A DNA stretch of 21,500 nucleotides, from the NCBI GenBank assembly GCA_946499615.1, contig CAMMST010000041.1, positions 1-21,500 of the forward strand, given 5' to 3'. Below the pieces are notes generated by a model. That model was not told where the DNA came from. It saw only the letters and a list, made by a program, of their open reading frames with translations, and ran no database searches. The translations under genes were made by a program, and so were the position numbers. The DNA comes from Enterococcus_E cecorum_B (GTDB lineage: Bacteria; Bacillota; Bacilli; Lactobacillales; Enterococcaceae). This document shows, piece by piece, positions 14,088 through 21,500 of the stretch (position 1 is the first letter of the stretch; every line of letters starts with the position of its first letter).

Positions 14088-14108
14088 TTGTTAAATATTT
14101 AAACATTT

Positions 14109-14152
14109 TAAAAAAGCAGTCTCCCAAAATAGTTTGGAAGGCTGCTTTTTTT
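14109..14152. terminator. Intrinsic terminator between feo and degV
   Basis: A stem of about 12 base pairs with one mismatch (GCAGTCTCCCAAA against TTTGGAAGGCTGC) is flanked by an A run at 14109-14115 and a T run at 14146-14152. It ends the feo operon on the plus strand and can serve degV on the minus strand. Confidence 0.88.
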
Positions 14153-14156
14153 GAGA

Positions 14157-15017
14157 TTAATTATCTAAAATTTGAATACCTAATCCAAGCAGTCCTGGGC
14201 CTGTGTGAACAACTAACGCAGGTGAAATATCTCCAAATAGAATTTCTGTTGCATGAGGTAATCTCTTCGCTAATTCTGCTTTTAACCATTGACCTTCTTC
14301 ATAAGCATCGCCATGTGCTACAGCGAGACGATAGCTTTTAGCATCCTTTAAAAATTCTGTGGTTAGTTTTAAAGTTGTTTCTAAGCTTTTTTTACGCCCG
14401 CGTGACTTGGCTACTGTATAATAAATACCCTCTTCATTACAAGAAATGGTGGGATTTAGCTTCAACATATTACCAACAATCGAAGCAACTAAGCCAATCC
14501 GGCCACCTTTTTGTAAGTATTCGAGTGTAGCTACATTAAAATAGATTCGATTATAATAGACTTCTTTTGAGAGTTTTTGCTGAATAGTTTGAAAGTCTAG
14601 GCCAGCGTCAATATATTCAGCAGCCCGAATCGCTTGAAGTCCAGCAGCAATTCCAATATTTTTAGTATCTAGTACAAAGGTGTCTAGCTCAGGATATTCT
14701 TCACTGACTAGCCGAACCGCATTAAAAGTACCACTTAAACCACTAGAGATTGTGACAGCAACCACTTGTTGATAACCGTCTTGTTTTACTTGCTCAAAGA
14801 CTTCATGAATCGTTTGCATACTTGGTAAAGAAGTTTTTGGAATTTCTTCTTTAAAGCGGTCATAAACTTCTTGAGGAGTGATATCTATTTTATCAATATA
14901 GGTTTGATTCGAATAAATAATTTGTAAAGGTAACATATACATTGATTTGTTAGTTACAATATCCATTGGCACATCGCAGCCAGAATCAATCACTAAGGCA
15001 ATCTTTTTATTGTTCAT
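14157..15017 (-). CDS. DegV-family fatty-acid-binding protein (FakB-like)
   Basis: The 286-residue protein is a complete DegV fold. Visible landmarks are VIDSGCDVP near the N-terminus, PKTSLPSMQ and SSGLSGTFNA (serine/threonine residues that cradle the carboxylate head group), LEYLQKGGRIG, and the C-terminal VVHTGPGLLGLGI. DegV/FakB proteins bind a fatty acid and present it to the kinase FakA, which phosphorylates it for phospholipid synthesis. No fakA is in the window. Its start overlaps the end of the DUF1836 gene by 11 bases, so the two are co-translated. Ligand chain preference cannot be told from sequence. The old name DegV carries no degradative meaning here. Confidence 0.92.
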   Translation of the reverse strand: MNNKKIALVIDSGCDVPMDIVTNKSMYMLPLQIIYSNQTYIDKIDITPQEVYDRFKEEIPKTSLPSMQTIHEVFEQVKQDGYQQVVAVTISSGLSGTFNAVRLVSEEYPELDTFVLDTKNIGIAAGLQAIRAAEYIDAGLDFQTIQQKLSKEVYYNRIYFNVATLEYLQKGGRIGLVASIVGNMLKLNPTISCNEEGIYYTVAKSRGRKKSLETTLKLTTEFLKDAKSYRLAVAHGDAYEEGQWLKAELAKRLPHATEILFGDISPALVVHTGPGLLGLGIQILDN

Positions 15018-15570
15018 ATTTTTCTTCTCCTGTTAATATATATTTTTCTTGAAGGATAATCATTTTTTCAGCGAGTAATTTATTTGCAAAAGCTCTAGTA
15101 GCCGCCTGTACTGCGATTCTATCTAGTTCAATCGGAATAGCCAAATTCATTGTACTTAATTGCGCTTGATTAATAATAAATTGAATGGATTTTTCCTGTT
15201 CGTCGCAAAATAAATCATAAGCTTCCCTGATTCCACTAACTTTTCCTTGAAATAAGATGCCACTTTTTACTTCTGGAATCGTAATGACTTGTTTCAATAA
15301 GGTAATTGCGATTAAAAAAGCTAAATGTTTTCGTTGGTATCTTTTTTTGATAGGTGCTGGAATCAATCCTTTTTTAACATAATTATTGACCATTGCAGGT
15401 GTTAGCAATGGGTGCTTTTCTGTTTGAATGACTGGCATGAGATATTGATCAACCAGTTGAATGACTTGGTCCATATAAAGATCTAAATCGGGTAATTCTT
15501 GCCATCTTGGTAGGTGGAAATCTCTCAAAGACTCTCCCCATAAGGCAAGTTCATTTTTTAATTCATCCAT
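15007..15570 (-). CDS. DUF1836-domain protein, putative regulator
   Basis: I place the start at ATG 15570 (MDELKNELALWG, 187 residues) because GGAG lies 8 bases upstream. An in-frame ATG 48 bases earlier at 15618 has no such site and lies inside the operator-like region. The central stretch LTPAMVNNYVKKGLIPAPIK followed by YQRKHLAFLIAI looks like the helix-turn-helix and wing of MerR-type DNA-binding proteins and matches DUF1836. The C-terminal half is helical. Proteins of this type often pair with degV in lactic acid bacteria, and here the genes overlap by 11 bases. A palindrome sits on its own promoter, which suggests autoregulation. DNA binding and the fatty-acid link are inference. Confidence 0.82.
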   Translation of the reverse strand: MDELKNELALWGESLRDFHLPRWQELPDLDLYMDQVIQLVDQYLMPVIQTEKHPLLTPAMVNNYVKKGLIPAPIKKRYQRKHLAFLIAITLLKQVITIPEVKSGILFQGKVSGIREAYDLFCDEQEKSIQFIINQAQLSTMNLAIPIELDRIAVQAATRAFANKLLAEKMIILQEKYILTGEEKYEQ

Positions 15571-15620
15571 CAATATCACTCCAATATCTATAATACAAAA
15601 ATTAATTATATTAATCATTT

Positions 15621-15643
15621 TATCTAGTTTCTAAGACTAGATA
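15621..15643. promoter_or_regulatory. Operator-like palindrome at the DUF1836-degV promoter
   Basis: TATCTAGT (15621-15628) and ACTAGATA (15636-15643) are perfect complements around a 7-base spacer. The site begins next to the -10 element and covers the predicted start point near 15638, the usual place for a repressor site. Confidence 0.6.
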
Positions 15644-15644
15644 T

Positions 15645-15673
15645 ATTTTAGCATATCTAAATAATCTTGTCAC
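15645..15673 (-). promoter_or_regulatory. Promoter of DUF1836-degV
   Basis: On the minus strand GTGACA (plus 15668-15673), a 17-base spacer ending in TGC, and TAAAAT (plus 15645-15650) form an extended -10 sigma-A promoter. Confidence 0.78.
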
Positions 15674-15718
15674 GAAGAAAAAAATACAAAAAAATAGAAA
15701 AAAAGTTTTATATAACTC

Positions 15719-15747
15719 TTGATTTTTATTTAATGGAGTGCTAATAT
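15719..15747 (+). promoter_or_regulatory. Promoter of tRNA-Lys
   Basis: TTGATT (15719-15724), a 17-base spacer ending in TGC, and TAATAT (15742-15747). The start point near 15754 lies about 11 bases before the mature tRNA. Confidence 0.82.
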
Positions 15748-15764
15748 GTAAAAGTAATCGATAC

Positions 15765-15837
<73 letters not shown>

Positions 15838-15849
15838 TTATATTACGAT

Positions 15850-15885
15850 AAATCTATCTGGTACTTTACTAGATAGATTTTTTTT
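15850..15885 (+). terminator. Intrinsic terminator of tRNA-Lys
   Basis: AAATCTATCT (15850-15859) pairs with AGATAGATTT (15871-15880). The stem can extend inward by four more pairs to a 3-base loop, and T residues continue to 15885. Confidence 0.9.
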
Positions 15886-15962
15886 ATTACTAACTAGTGA
15901 AAAAATATGTTAAAAATAGAAATAAACCCATTGCTTTTAATGAAACTCTTTGCAAAATAGGC

Positions 15963-15968
15963 TATAAT
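15963..15968 (+). promoter_or_regulatory. -10 element of a probable walR promoter
   Basis: A perfect TATAAT lies 77 bases before the walR start. No good -35 is seen at 16-18 bases upstream, so the promoter may be weak or activator-dependent. A leader of about 70 bases follows, ending in GAGGTG before the ATG. Confidence 0.45.
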
Positions 15969-16045
15969 AATCTTTGAGATGTTCAATAGGTTTATATATT
16001 CAAAAATATAAAATAATAACTGTTTAAATATAGAGGTGAAACTAG

Positions 16046-16750
16046 ATGAAAAAGATTTTAGTCGTTGATGATGAGAAGCCAATTTCTGATATCGTTAAAT
16101 TTAATTTAGCAAAAGAAGGCTATGAAGTGTTTAGTGCTTATGATGGTGAAGAAGCTTTACAAAAAGTGGAAGAAATTCATCCTGATTTAATTTTGCTAGA
16201 TTTAATGTTACCAAAAATTGATGGCTTAGAAGTAGCAAAAGAAGTCCGTAAAAATTATGATATGCCAATTATTATGGTTACTGCGAAGGACTCTGAAATT
16301 GATAAAGTGTTAGGACTTGAAATTGGTGCAGATGATTATGTGACTAAGCCATTTTCTAACCGTGAACTGGTAGCCCGAGTGAAAGCCAATTTGCGTCGTG
16401 GGGGTCAAGTTGCTAAAGAAACAGAAGAAAACCAAAATGCAGACTTAGTGGTGGGTGAATTAACGATACATCCAAATGCTTATATGGTTACCAAAAAAGA
16501 AGAAGAAATCATTTTAACGCATCGTGAATTTGAATTACTACACTACCTTGCAAAACATTTAGGACAAGTGATGACACGTGAACATTTACTTCAAACGGTT
16601 TGGGGTTATGACTATTTTGGAGATGTGCGGACCGTGGATGTGACTGTCCGTCGTTTACGTGAAAAGATTGAAGATAAACCTAGTCATCCAAATTACTTAG
16701 TGACTCGTCGCGGGGTTGGCTATTTTTTACGTAATCCAGAACAGGAGTAG
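16046..16750 (+). CDS. walR: WalR (VicR/YycF) response regulator
   Basis: WalR is the DNA-binding half of the WalRK system that controls cell-wall hydrolases and is usually essential in low-GC Gram-positives. The 234 residues comprise an N-terminal receiver domain with the acidic pocket Asp8/Asp9 and phospho-acceptor Asp52 (LILLDLMLP), switch residue Thr79 and Lys101. A C-terminal OmpR/PhoB winged helix spans about 130-230 (LTHREFELLHYLAKH, then VDVTVRRLREKIE). Thr100, next to Lys101 in DDYVTKPF, corresponds to the position phosphorylated by the PASTA kinase PrkC in Bacillus WalR. The start has GAGGTG 8 bases upstream. walK begins 3 bases after the stop. It is the first gene of the five-gene wal operon. 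Confidence 0.97.
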   Translation: MKKILVVDDEKPISDIVKFNLAKEGYEVFSAYDGEEALQKVEEIHPDLILLDLMLPKIDGLEVAKEVRKNYDMPIIMVTAKDSEIDKVLGLEIGADDYVTKPFSNRELVARVKANLRRGGQVAKETEENQNADLVVGELTIHPNAYMVTKKEEEIILTHREFELLHYLAKHLGQVMTREHLLQTVWGYDYFGDVRTVDVTVRRLREKIEDKPSHPNYLVTRRGVGYFLRNPEQE

Positions 16751-16753
16751 TTT

Positions 16754-18586
16754 ATGAGAGAAAGAGTTCGCTTTTTTCAATCGGTGAACTTTAAGATTGC
16801 CCTGACATTTATCTTGATTTTACTTATTTCAATCGAGATAATCGGGGCATATTTTATTCGCGGATTAGAAAAATCAATTGTCGATAATTTTACCAAAGGG
16901 ATGGATACCCAAGTGGCTGCCTTGGCAAACACACTGTCTTCGGAGCTAGATCGAGATCAAGCTGATGATGAAACGATTCAAGCAAATATTCAGCGGCTAT
17001 TAGATAATAGTAGTACGAGTGAAATGATTGAGATGCGTGTGGTGGATGAAAAAGGAATTGTTTTAGCTACGACCGATGTTTCAGGTAAGTCTGCGATTGG
17101 TAAGAAGAATGATTACCAAGAGCTAGATGATTTTACGATTAAAAGTATGAAAGTAGCAGATAAAGATACCCACAGTCGCGTACTTATTAATGTCCATCCG
17201 ATTCAGTCAATGACAGGAGATACGGTTTTAGGTGCCCTGTATGTAAAGAGTGATATTGAAGACCAGTATCAGCAAATTAAAAATATTGCGGTTATTTTTG
17301 TCACTGCCTCACTTTTAGCAGTAGGTATTTCGATGGTCGTTGCGATTTTAATTGCCCATTCGATTACCCAACCGATTGGCGAAATGCGAGAACAAGCTTT
17401 ACGAATTGCTAGAGGTGATTATAGTCGTAAAGTTACGGTCCACGGAAAAGATGAATTAGGTCAATTAGCCGTTACCTTTAATCAACTGGCAGAACAAATA
17501 GAAGAGACGCAAGATGCGATGGAATCTGAGAGAAACCGCCTAAACAGCGTCTTATCACATATGTCAGATGGAGTCGTTGCTACTGATCGCCGAGGAAAAG
17601 TCATTACTATTAACGACATGGCATTATCGTTATTAGGTATTTCTAAAGAGGCAGCAGTAGGACAAAATATATTGAATCTATTAGGTATTGAAAAAGATTA
17701 TACTCTTCGGAAAATTTTAGAAAGTACAGAAGAGTTATTAATTGAGCGAAATGAATCTAATTATGGGGATAACAAGATTATTCGTGTTGAGTTTTCAATG
17801 ATTCGGCGTGAGTCTGGTTTTATCTCAGGTTTAGTTGCCGTTATGCACGATGTTACCGAACAAGAGCAAAATGAACGTGATCGTCGTGAATTTGTTTCTA
17901 ACGTTTCTCATGAATTGCGCACCCCTCTAACAAGCATGCGAAGTTATATTGAGACTTTAAGTGAAGGGGCTTGGCAAGATCAAGAAATGGCGCCGCGTTT
18001 TTTAAAAATTACTTTGGATGAAACAGACCGTATGATTCGGATGATTAATGATTTACTTGATTTATCTCGTATGGACAATGGCAATTTAAAACTAAATATT
18101 GAAATGGTTAATTTTAACGAATTAGTGAACTTTGTCTTAGATCGTTTTGACGTAATTATTGCAAATAGTGAGAAAAAGTATCGTATTGTTCGAGAGTTTA
18201 CGCAAAGACCGCTTTTTGTCGAAGTGGATACTGACCGGATGATTCAAGTTATTGATAATATTATGAATAATGCGATTAAGTATTCTCCAGATGGTGGAAA
18301 AATAACCGTGCGCTTAATGGAAACACATAATAACGTGATATTATCGATTACCGACCAAGGGCTAGGAATTCCTAAAAAAGATATTTCACGTATTTTTGAC
18401 CGCTTTTATCGTGTGGATAAAGCTCGTGCACGCAAACAAGGTGGAACTGGTTTGGGATTGGCGATTTCAAAAGAAGTGGTCAAAGCATTAGGTGGCACCA
18501 TTTGGGCTACGAGTATTGAAAATTATGGTTCAACTTTTTACATTAGCTTACCTTATGAACCATTTGAGGAGGATTGGTGGGATTGA
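16754..18586 (+). CDS. walK: WalK (VicK/YycG) sensor histidine kinase
   Basis: WalK senses cell-wall state and phosphorylates WalR. The 610 residues are arranged as a first membrane helix (about 14-34), an extracellular domain (about 35-180), a second helix (about 182-205), HAMP (about 206-260), a cytoplasmic PAS (about 263-370), HisKA and HATPase. The phospho-acceptor is His386 in SNVSHELRTPLTS. The ATP-lid motifs NNAIKYSPDGG, DQGLGIPKKD and GGTGLGLAI are intact. His269 and Asp272 (SHMSD) and His365 and Glu369 (MHDVTE) match the PAS zinc site described in Staphylococcus aureus WalK. The two-helix form with an extracellular domain is the Bacillus/Enterococcus type, unlike the streptococcal one. 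The last codons overlap walH. Confidence 0.97.
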   Translation: MRERVRFFQSVNFKIALTFILILLISIEIIGAYFIRGLEKSIVDNFTKGMDTQVAALANTLSSELDRDQADDETIQANIQRLLDNSSTSEMIEMRVVDEKGIVLATTDVSGKSAIGKKNDYQELDDFTIKSMKVADKDTHSRVLINVHPIQSMTGDTVLGALYVKSDIEDQYQQIKNIAVIFVTASLLAVGISMVVAILIAHSITQPIGEMREQALRIARGDYSRKVTVHGKDELGQLAVTFNQLAEQIEETQDAMESERNRLNSVLSHMSDGVVATDRRGKVITINDMALSLLGISKEAAVGQNILNLLGIEKDYTLRKILESTEELLIERNESNYGDNKIIRVEFSMIRRESGFISGLVAVMHDVTEQEQNERDRREFVSNVSHELRTPLTSMRSYIETLSEGAWQDQEMAPRFLKITLDETDRMIRMINDLLDLSRMDNGNLKLNIEMVNFNELVNFVLDRFDVIIANSEKKYRIVREFTQRPLFVEVDTDRMIQVIDNIMNNAIKYSPDGGKITVRLMETHNNVILSITDQGLGIPKKDISRIFDRFYRVDKARARKQGGTGLGLAISKEVVKALGGTIWATSIENYGSTFYISLPYEPFEEDWWD

Positions 18587-19884
18587 AATATTTGAGCCAT
18601 GGGATTCGTTTAGGTTTGGTTGCATTGATTGCTTTGAGTTTCTATCTTTCATATCTCATTTGGTTATCTCCTGAACGAAATGATGAAAGCCAAGAGCAAG
18701 AGATGAGTCAAAAAATTACAGATATTCGTTCTAAAGAGGAATTATTTTTACCTACAAGTGTTGCATATCACAATGATAAACAAATTAACATAAGTAATTC
18801 ACCAAGTATCTTATTATCTTTACATCATTTTCTTAAAGATCAAAAAATTCGTCGTCTACAAATCTATGCCTATGAAAATGAAGAATCTTTATTAAAAAAT
18901 TTATCAAAGGAAAATTATGTTTCTTTTGATTATTTGTCAAAAATGAATTTAAATGAATATCTATCTGTTTATCAATTACGATTGTCAAATAACGATAAAC
19001 AGAAACTAAAAAGTATTTATTTTGATGAAATGAGATTGAATTTAAAGCAAAAGCAACTAGTCTTTATTAATCACGAAGACCAGCAAGTGTTCAAATTTCA
19101 TGTACAAATGGATTTAACCCAGATTGAAAACTATCTTAAAAAGCATCAAAAACAATTTCAATTGCATGAAGGTGAATTTAAGATGGTTTCCGGACAAGTT
19201 TATAGTAAAGATCCTATCAAATTACAGTTATACTCTTATATCTCAACGGATCAACCTTATACACTTTTTCGTGATGCATTCTTTTTAAATACACGTGATA
19301 TCAAAGTGAATGATGATACAAATGATGCTTTGGTCTTAAGTAATCATCAAGGCGATATGCTGTCTATTTCATTGAATGATCAAATGGTGCATTTTCGTGC
19401 GAATCAAGTGGATTTTCATAATCAGAATATGTATCGTGTAAGTGCGGATTATGTCTCTCGCTTAGGAACGAACCTAGGACAATTGCGTTTCTTTCAACGT
19501 GAAGATAAGAAGATTATTTATCGTGCGTTTGTCGAAGGATATCCATTATTTAGAAAAGATGATAACGGAAAAATTGTAGTTTCCTTTAGTGATTTAGGTC
19601 AAGAAAATACTAGAAATATGGAGATTAGTGGGAATTTAACTACATTACAAGTTCCAATTCCTTCTGATAAGACAAAAACACTGCCAGGTGCTTTAACCAT
19701 TTGTGAAAAGTTGCAATCCTTAGGTATCAAAGCATTACCAGAAATGACGATTGGTTATTTGTGGGAGGAAATACAAGATACTGGAGTGGTGGATTTAACA
19801 CCGACTTGGTTTGCTTATTATCAAAATCAATGGCTACCATACGATGAATTGGTACAAATTTTATCAAACGGGAAAGGGGCTTAA
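18583..19884 (+). CDS. walH: WalH (YycH) regulator of WalK
   Basis: WalH is a membrane-anchored extracellular protein that with WalI contacts the transmembrane helices of WalK and tunes its activity. I choose TTG 18583 (MKYLSHGIRLG, 433 residues), which overlaps the walK stop as TTGA and lies 10 bases after GAGGAGG (18566-18572). The alternatives GTG 18577 and TTG 18574 are too close to that site. One N-terminal membrane helix (about residues 8-27) leads to a long outside part of YycH type with no cysteines near the membrane. The end is 3 bases before walI. Sequence is weakly conserved in this family, so the call leans on position as well as the single helix and length. Confidence 0.88.
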   Translation: MKYLSHGIRLGLVALIALSFYLSYLIWLSPERNDESQEQEMSQKITDIRSKEELFLPTSVAYHNDKQINISNSPSILLSLHHFLKDQKIRRLQIYAYENEESLLKNLSKENYVSFDYLSKMNLNEYLSVYQLRLSNNDKQKLKSIYFDEMRLNLKQKQLVFINHEDQQVFKFHVQMDLTQIENYLKKHQKQFQLHEGEFKMVSGQVYSKDPIKLQLYSYISTDQPYTLFRDAFFLNTRDIKVNDDTNDALVLSNHQGDMLSISLNDQMVHFRANQVDFHNQNMYRVSADYVSRLGTNLGQLRFFQREDKKIIYRAFVEGYPLFRKDDNGKIVVSFSDLGQENTRNMEISGNLTTLQVPIPSDKTKTLPGALTICEKLQSLGIKALPEMTIGYLWEEIQDTGVVDLTPTWFAYYQNQWLPYDELVQILSNGKGA

Positions 19885-19887
19885 AAA

Positions 19888-20748
19888 ATGGATTTCAAAC
19901 GAATAGAAGCAATTTTTCTGGTCGCTTTCCTTTGTTTAGATATTTTCTTGTTTTCGATTTATCGACAATCACAAAATGAGCAGACACCAATCAATAATTC
20001 CTCTACCATCAAAATTACGCAGCGTTTAAAAGAAGATAAAATCAAGTATGAGGGTAAAATTTCATCTGAGCATACGGATGGTTATTATCTTAGTGCTACC
20101 CAGACAAATTTAAATACGGAATTGCAAAATATGAAAAAGACAAAGAAATTAGAAAATGTCGATGTTTTGCGAAGTAGTGTGAAAGATAATTTACTTTCTT
20201 TAACCCCAGAAAAAGATTTATCCGTCAATAAAAAAGGACAGATTCCGACATTGGTTCGTGAAACATTAACAAATCAGAAAGAGATTATCCTCGGAAAAGA
20301 TTATCGCTATCAAGACGAAATTCATCAACAAAGTGATGGCTATTTGGATGTTTATGCTTGTCAGAAATATGAAGGCATTCCAATAAATGATATTACTGCT
20401 CAAATCAAATTCACGTTAAAGAAAAATGATGAGAATTATCGCCTTGAAAAGATTCAGCAAATGCATTTGAGCAATTTAACGGCTTTACGCGAAAAAATGC
20501 CGCTAGTCTCTGAGGAAGATGCTTTAACGACGCTTTATATTAATAATAAATTGAGTAAAAATGATGAAATTTTATGGTCGAAATTAGCTTACACATTGGT
20601 ACTACAAGTGAGAGGGAAAAATGTTTATGTACCTGCTTGGTTTGTGTCAATACGGCATGAAGACAAAAAAGAGCAAGTCGAAATAGTCAATGCTTTTCGT
20701 AATCGTATCATTACGAATGCTGCAGTTCGTAAAGTAGAAAATAAATAA
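19888..20748 (+). CDS. walI: WalI (YycI) regulator of WalK
   Basis: The 286-residue protein begins MDFKRIEAIFLVAFLCLDIF, one membrane helix (about 7-26) with a short cytosolic start, then an extracellular YycI domain. The DFxRIExIFLxxFLxLDIFL pattern is characteristic of YycI. It acts together with WalH on WalK. The ATG has AAAGGGG about 8 bases upstream, within the end of walH, so the genes are probably translationally coupled. A -10-like TATAAT at 20758-20763 just after the stop could give walJ some transcription of its own, but no -35 is evident. Confidence 0.9.
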   Translation: MDFKRIEAIFLVAFLCLDIFLFSIYRQSQNEQTPINNSSTIKITQRLKEDKIKYEGKISSEHTDGYYLSATQTNLNTELQNMKKTKKLENVDVLRSSVKDNLLSLTPEKDLSVNKKGQIPTLVRETLTNQKEIILGKDYRYQDEIHQQSDGYLDVYACQKYEGIPINDITAQIKFTLKKNDENYRLEKIQQMHLSNLTALREKMPLVSEEDALTTLYINNKLSKNDEILWSKLAYTLVLQVRGKNVYVPAWFVSIRHEDKKEQVEIVNAFRNRIITNAAVRKVENK

Positions 20749-20790
20749 ATTTTACAGTATAATGGCCTTAGATAAAAGAGGTGTGAACTT

Positions 20791-21500
20791 TTGGAAACAG
20801 GACAAGCTTTTGAAATTAGTATTTTAGCTAGTGGTTCGACAGGGAATAGCTTATATTTAGAGACGGCTGAAAAAAAGATTTTAGTCGATGCTGGTTTAAG
20901 TGGTAAAAAAATTGAATCCTTAATGCAGCAAGTCGGTAAAAATCCAGCAGACTTAGATGCTATTTTGGTGACGCATGAACATTCCGACCATATTCAAGGG
21001 GTAGGAGTCTTAGCACGGCGTTATGATTTAGAAGTCTACGCAAATGAACTAACTTGGAAAGCCATGGATAAACACTTGGGTAAAATTCCCGTTGAAAAGA
21101 AAAAAATCTTTGAAATGGGTAAAAAGATTACTTTTGGTGATATGGATATTGAAAGCTTTGGTGTATCACATGATGCCGCCGCGCCACAATTTTATCGTTT
21201 TTATAAGGATAATAAGTCTTTTGTCATGTTGACAGATACTGGTTATTGCAGCGATCATATCCGAGGAGTCATTAAAGGGGCAGATGCTTATTTAATTGAA
21301 AGTAATCATGATTTAGAAATGTTACGAATGGGCGGTTACCCTTGGACTTTAAAGCAAAGAATCTTAGGAGATAAGGGCCATTTGTCTAATGAAGATGGCG
21401 CTTTAGTGATGACTGATGTTTTAACTGATAAAACCAAACGTGTCTATCTTGGTCATTTAAGTCGTGAAAATAATCTTGTTGAACTAGCCCATATGACAAT
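20791..21500 (+). CDS. walJ: WalJ (YycJ/VicX) metallo-beta-lactamase-fold hydrolase, cut by the window edge
   Basis: Reading from TTG 20791 gives an open frame of 236 codons to the window end with no stop. AAGAGGTG at about 20776-20782 lies 8 bases upstream and no ATG precedes the first conserved block, so TTG is the likely start. The product shows the metallo-beta-lactamase fold: ISILASGSTGNSLYLET, the metal-binding THEHSDH (HxHxDH), the later LTDTGYCSD with its bridging Asp, and SNHDLEML. This is the YycJ type, a probable nuclease tied to DNA repair or replication coordination and the fifth gene of wal operons. The missing end is about 30 residues, judged from usual family length. Confidence 0.93.
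   Translation, partial: METGQAFEISILASGSTGNSLYLETAEKKILVDAGLSGKKIESLMQQVGKNPADLDAILVTHEHSDHIQGVGVLARRYDLEVYANELTWKAMDKHLGKIPVEKKKIFEMGKKITFGDMDIESFGVSHDAAAPQFYRFYKDNKSFVMLTDTGYCSDHIRGVIKGADAYLIESNHDLEMLRMGGYPWTLKQRILGDKGHLSNEDGALVMTDVLTDKTKRVYLGHLSRENNLVELAHMT

Overview
The window is AT-rich, low-GC Gram-positive DNA. Several gene groups point to Enterococcus or a close relative: murZ-rho-rpmE2, a class Ib nrdHEF cluster beside feoAB, a DegV/DUF1836 pair, and a walRKHIJ operon next to tRNA-Lys. This rests on gene content and order recognised by eye, without a database search, and I cannot name a species. Ribosome binding sites are strong AGGAGG types, and several genes probably start with TTG or GTG (rho, walH, walJ).

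Layout. (1) Positions 1-911 hold an orphan GntR/UTRA regulator with its own terminator. (2) Positions 986-4071 hold murZ and rho as a coupled pair, then rpmE2 with its own strong promoter, a structured leader and a terminator. (3) Positions 4072-6056 are the least conserved part: a tandem repeat, a possible integrase tail, two frameshifted small membrane ORFs, a DUF898 gene, an internally deleted HD-domain pseudogene and two small unrecognised proteins. (4) Positions 6060-10162, minus strand, hold a PH-domain protein and nrdH-nrdE-nrdF. An intrinsic terminator lies between nrdH and nrdE, and two NrdR boxes flank a consensus DnaA box upstream of nrdH. (5) Positions 10430-11099 hold a TMEM175-type channel. 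(6) Positions 11239-14152 hold a Fur-controlled feoA-feoB operon plus a 51-residue Cys-rich membrane protein. (7) Positions 14157-15673, minus strand, hold DegV and a DUF1836 protein behind a palindrome-bearing promoter. (8) Positions 15719-15885 hold a tRNA-Lys(CTT) transcription unit. (9) From 15963 to the window end runs walR-walK-walH-walI-walJ, with walJ cut by the edge.

Most of the window is conserved core chromosome: cell-wall precursor synthesis and its master two-component system, transcription termination, deoxynucleotide synthesis, ferrous iron uptake and fatty-acid binding. nrd and feo being neighbours is functionally sensible, because the class Ib reductase is a metal enzyme. I see no clear new defence or biosynthetic system. 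The observations most worth checking are the NrdR/DnaA composite control region, the nrdH/nrdE attenuator, the decayed island at 4072-6010 and the tRNA-Lys with an odd 3' half.
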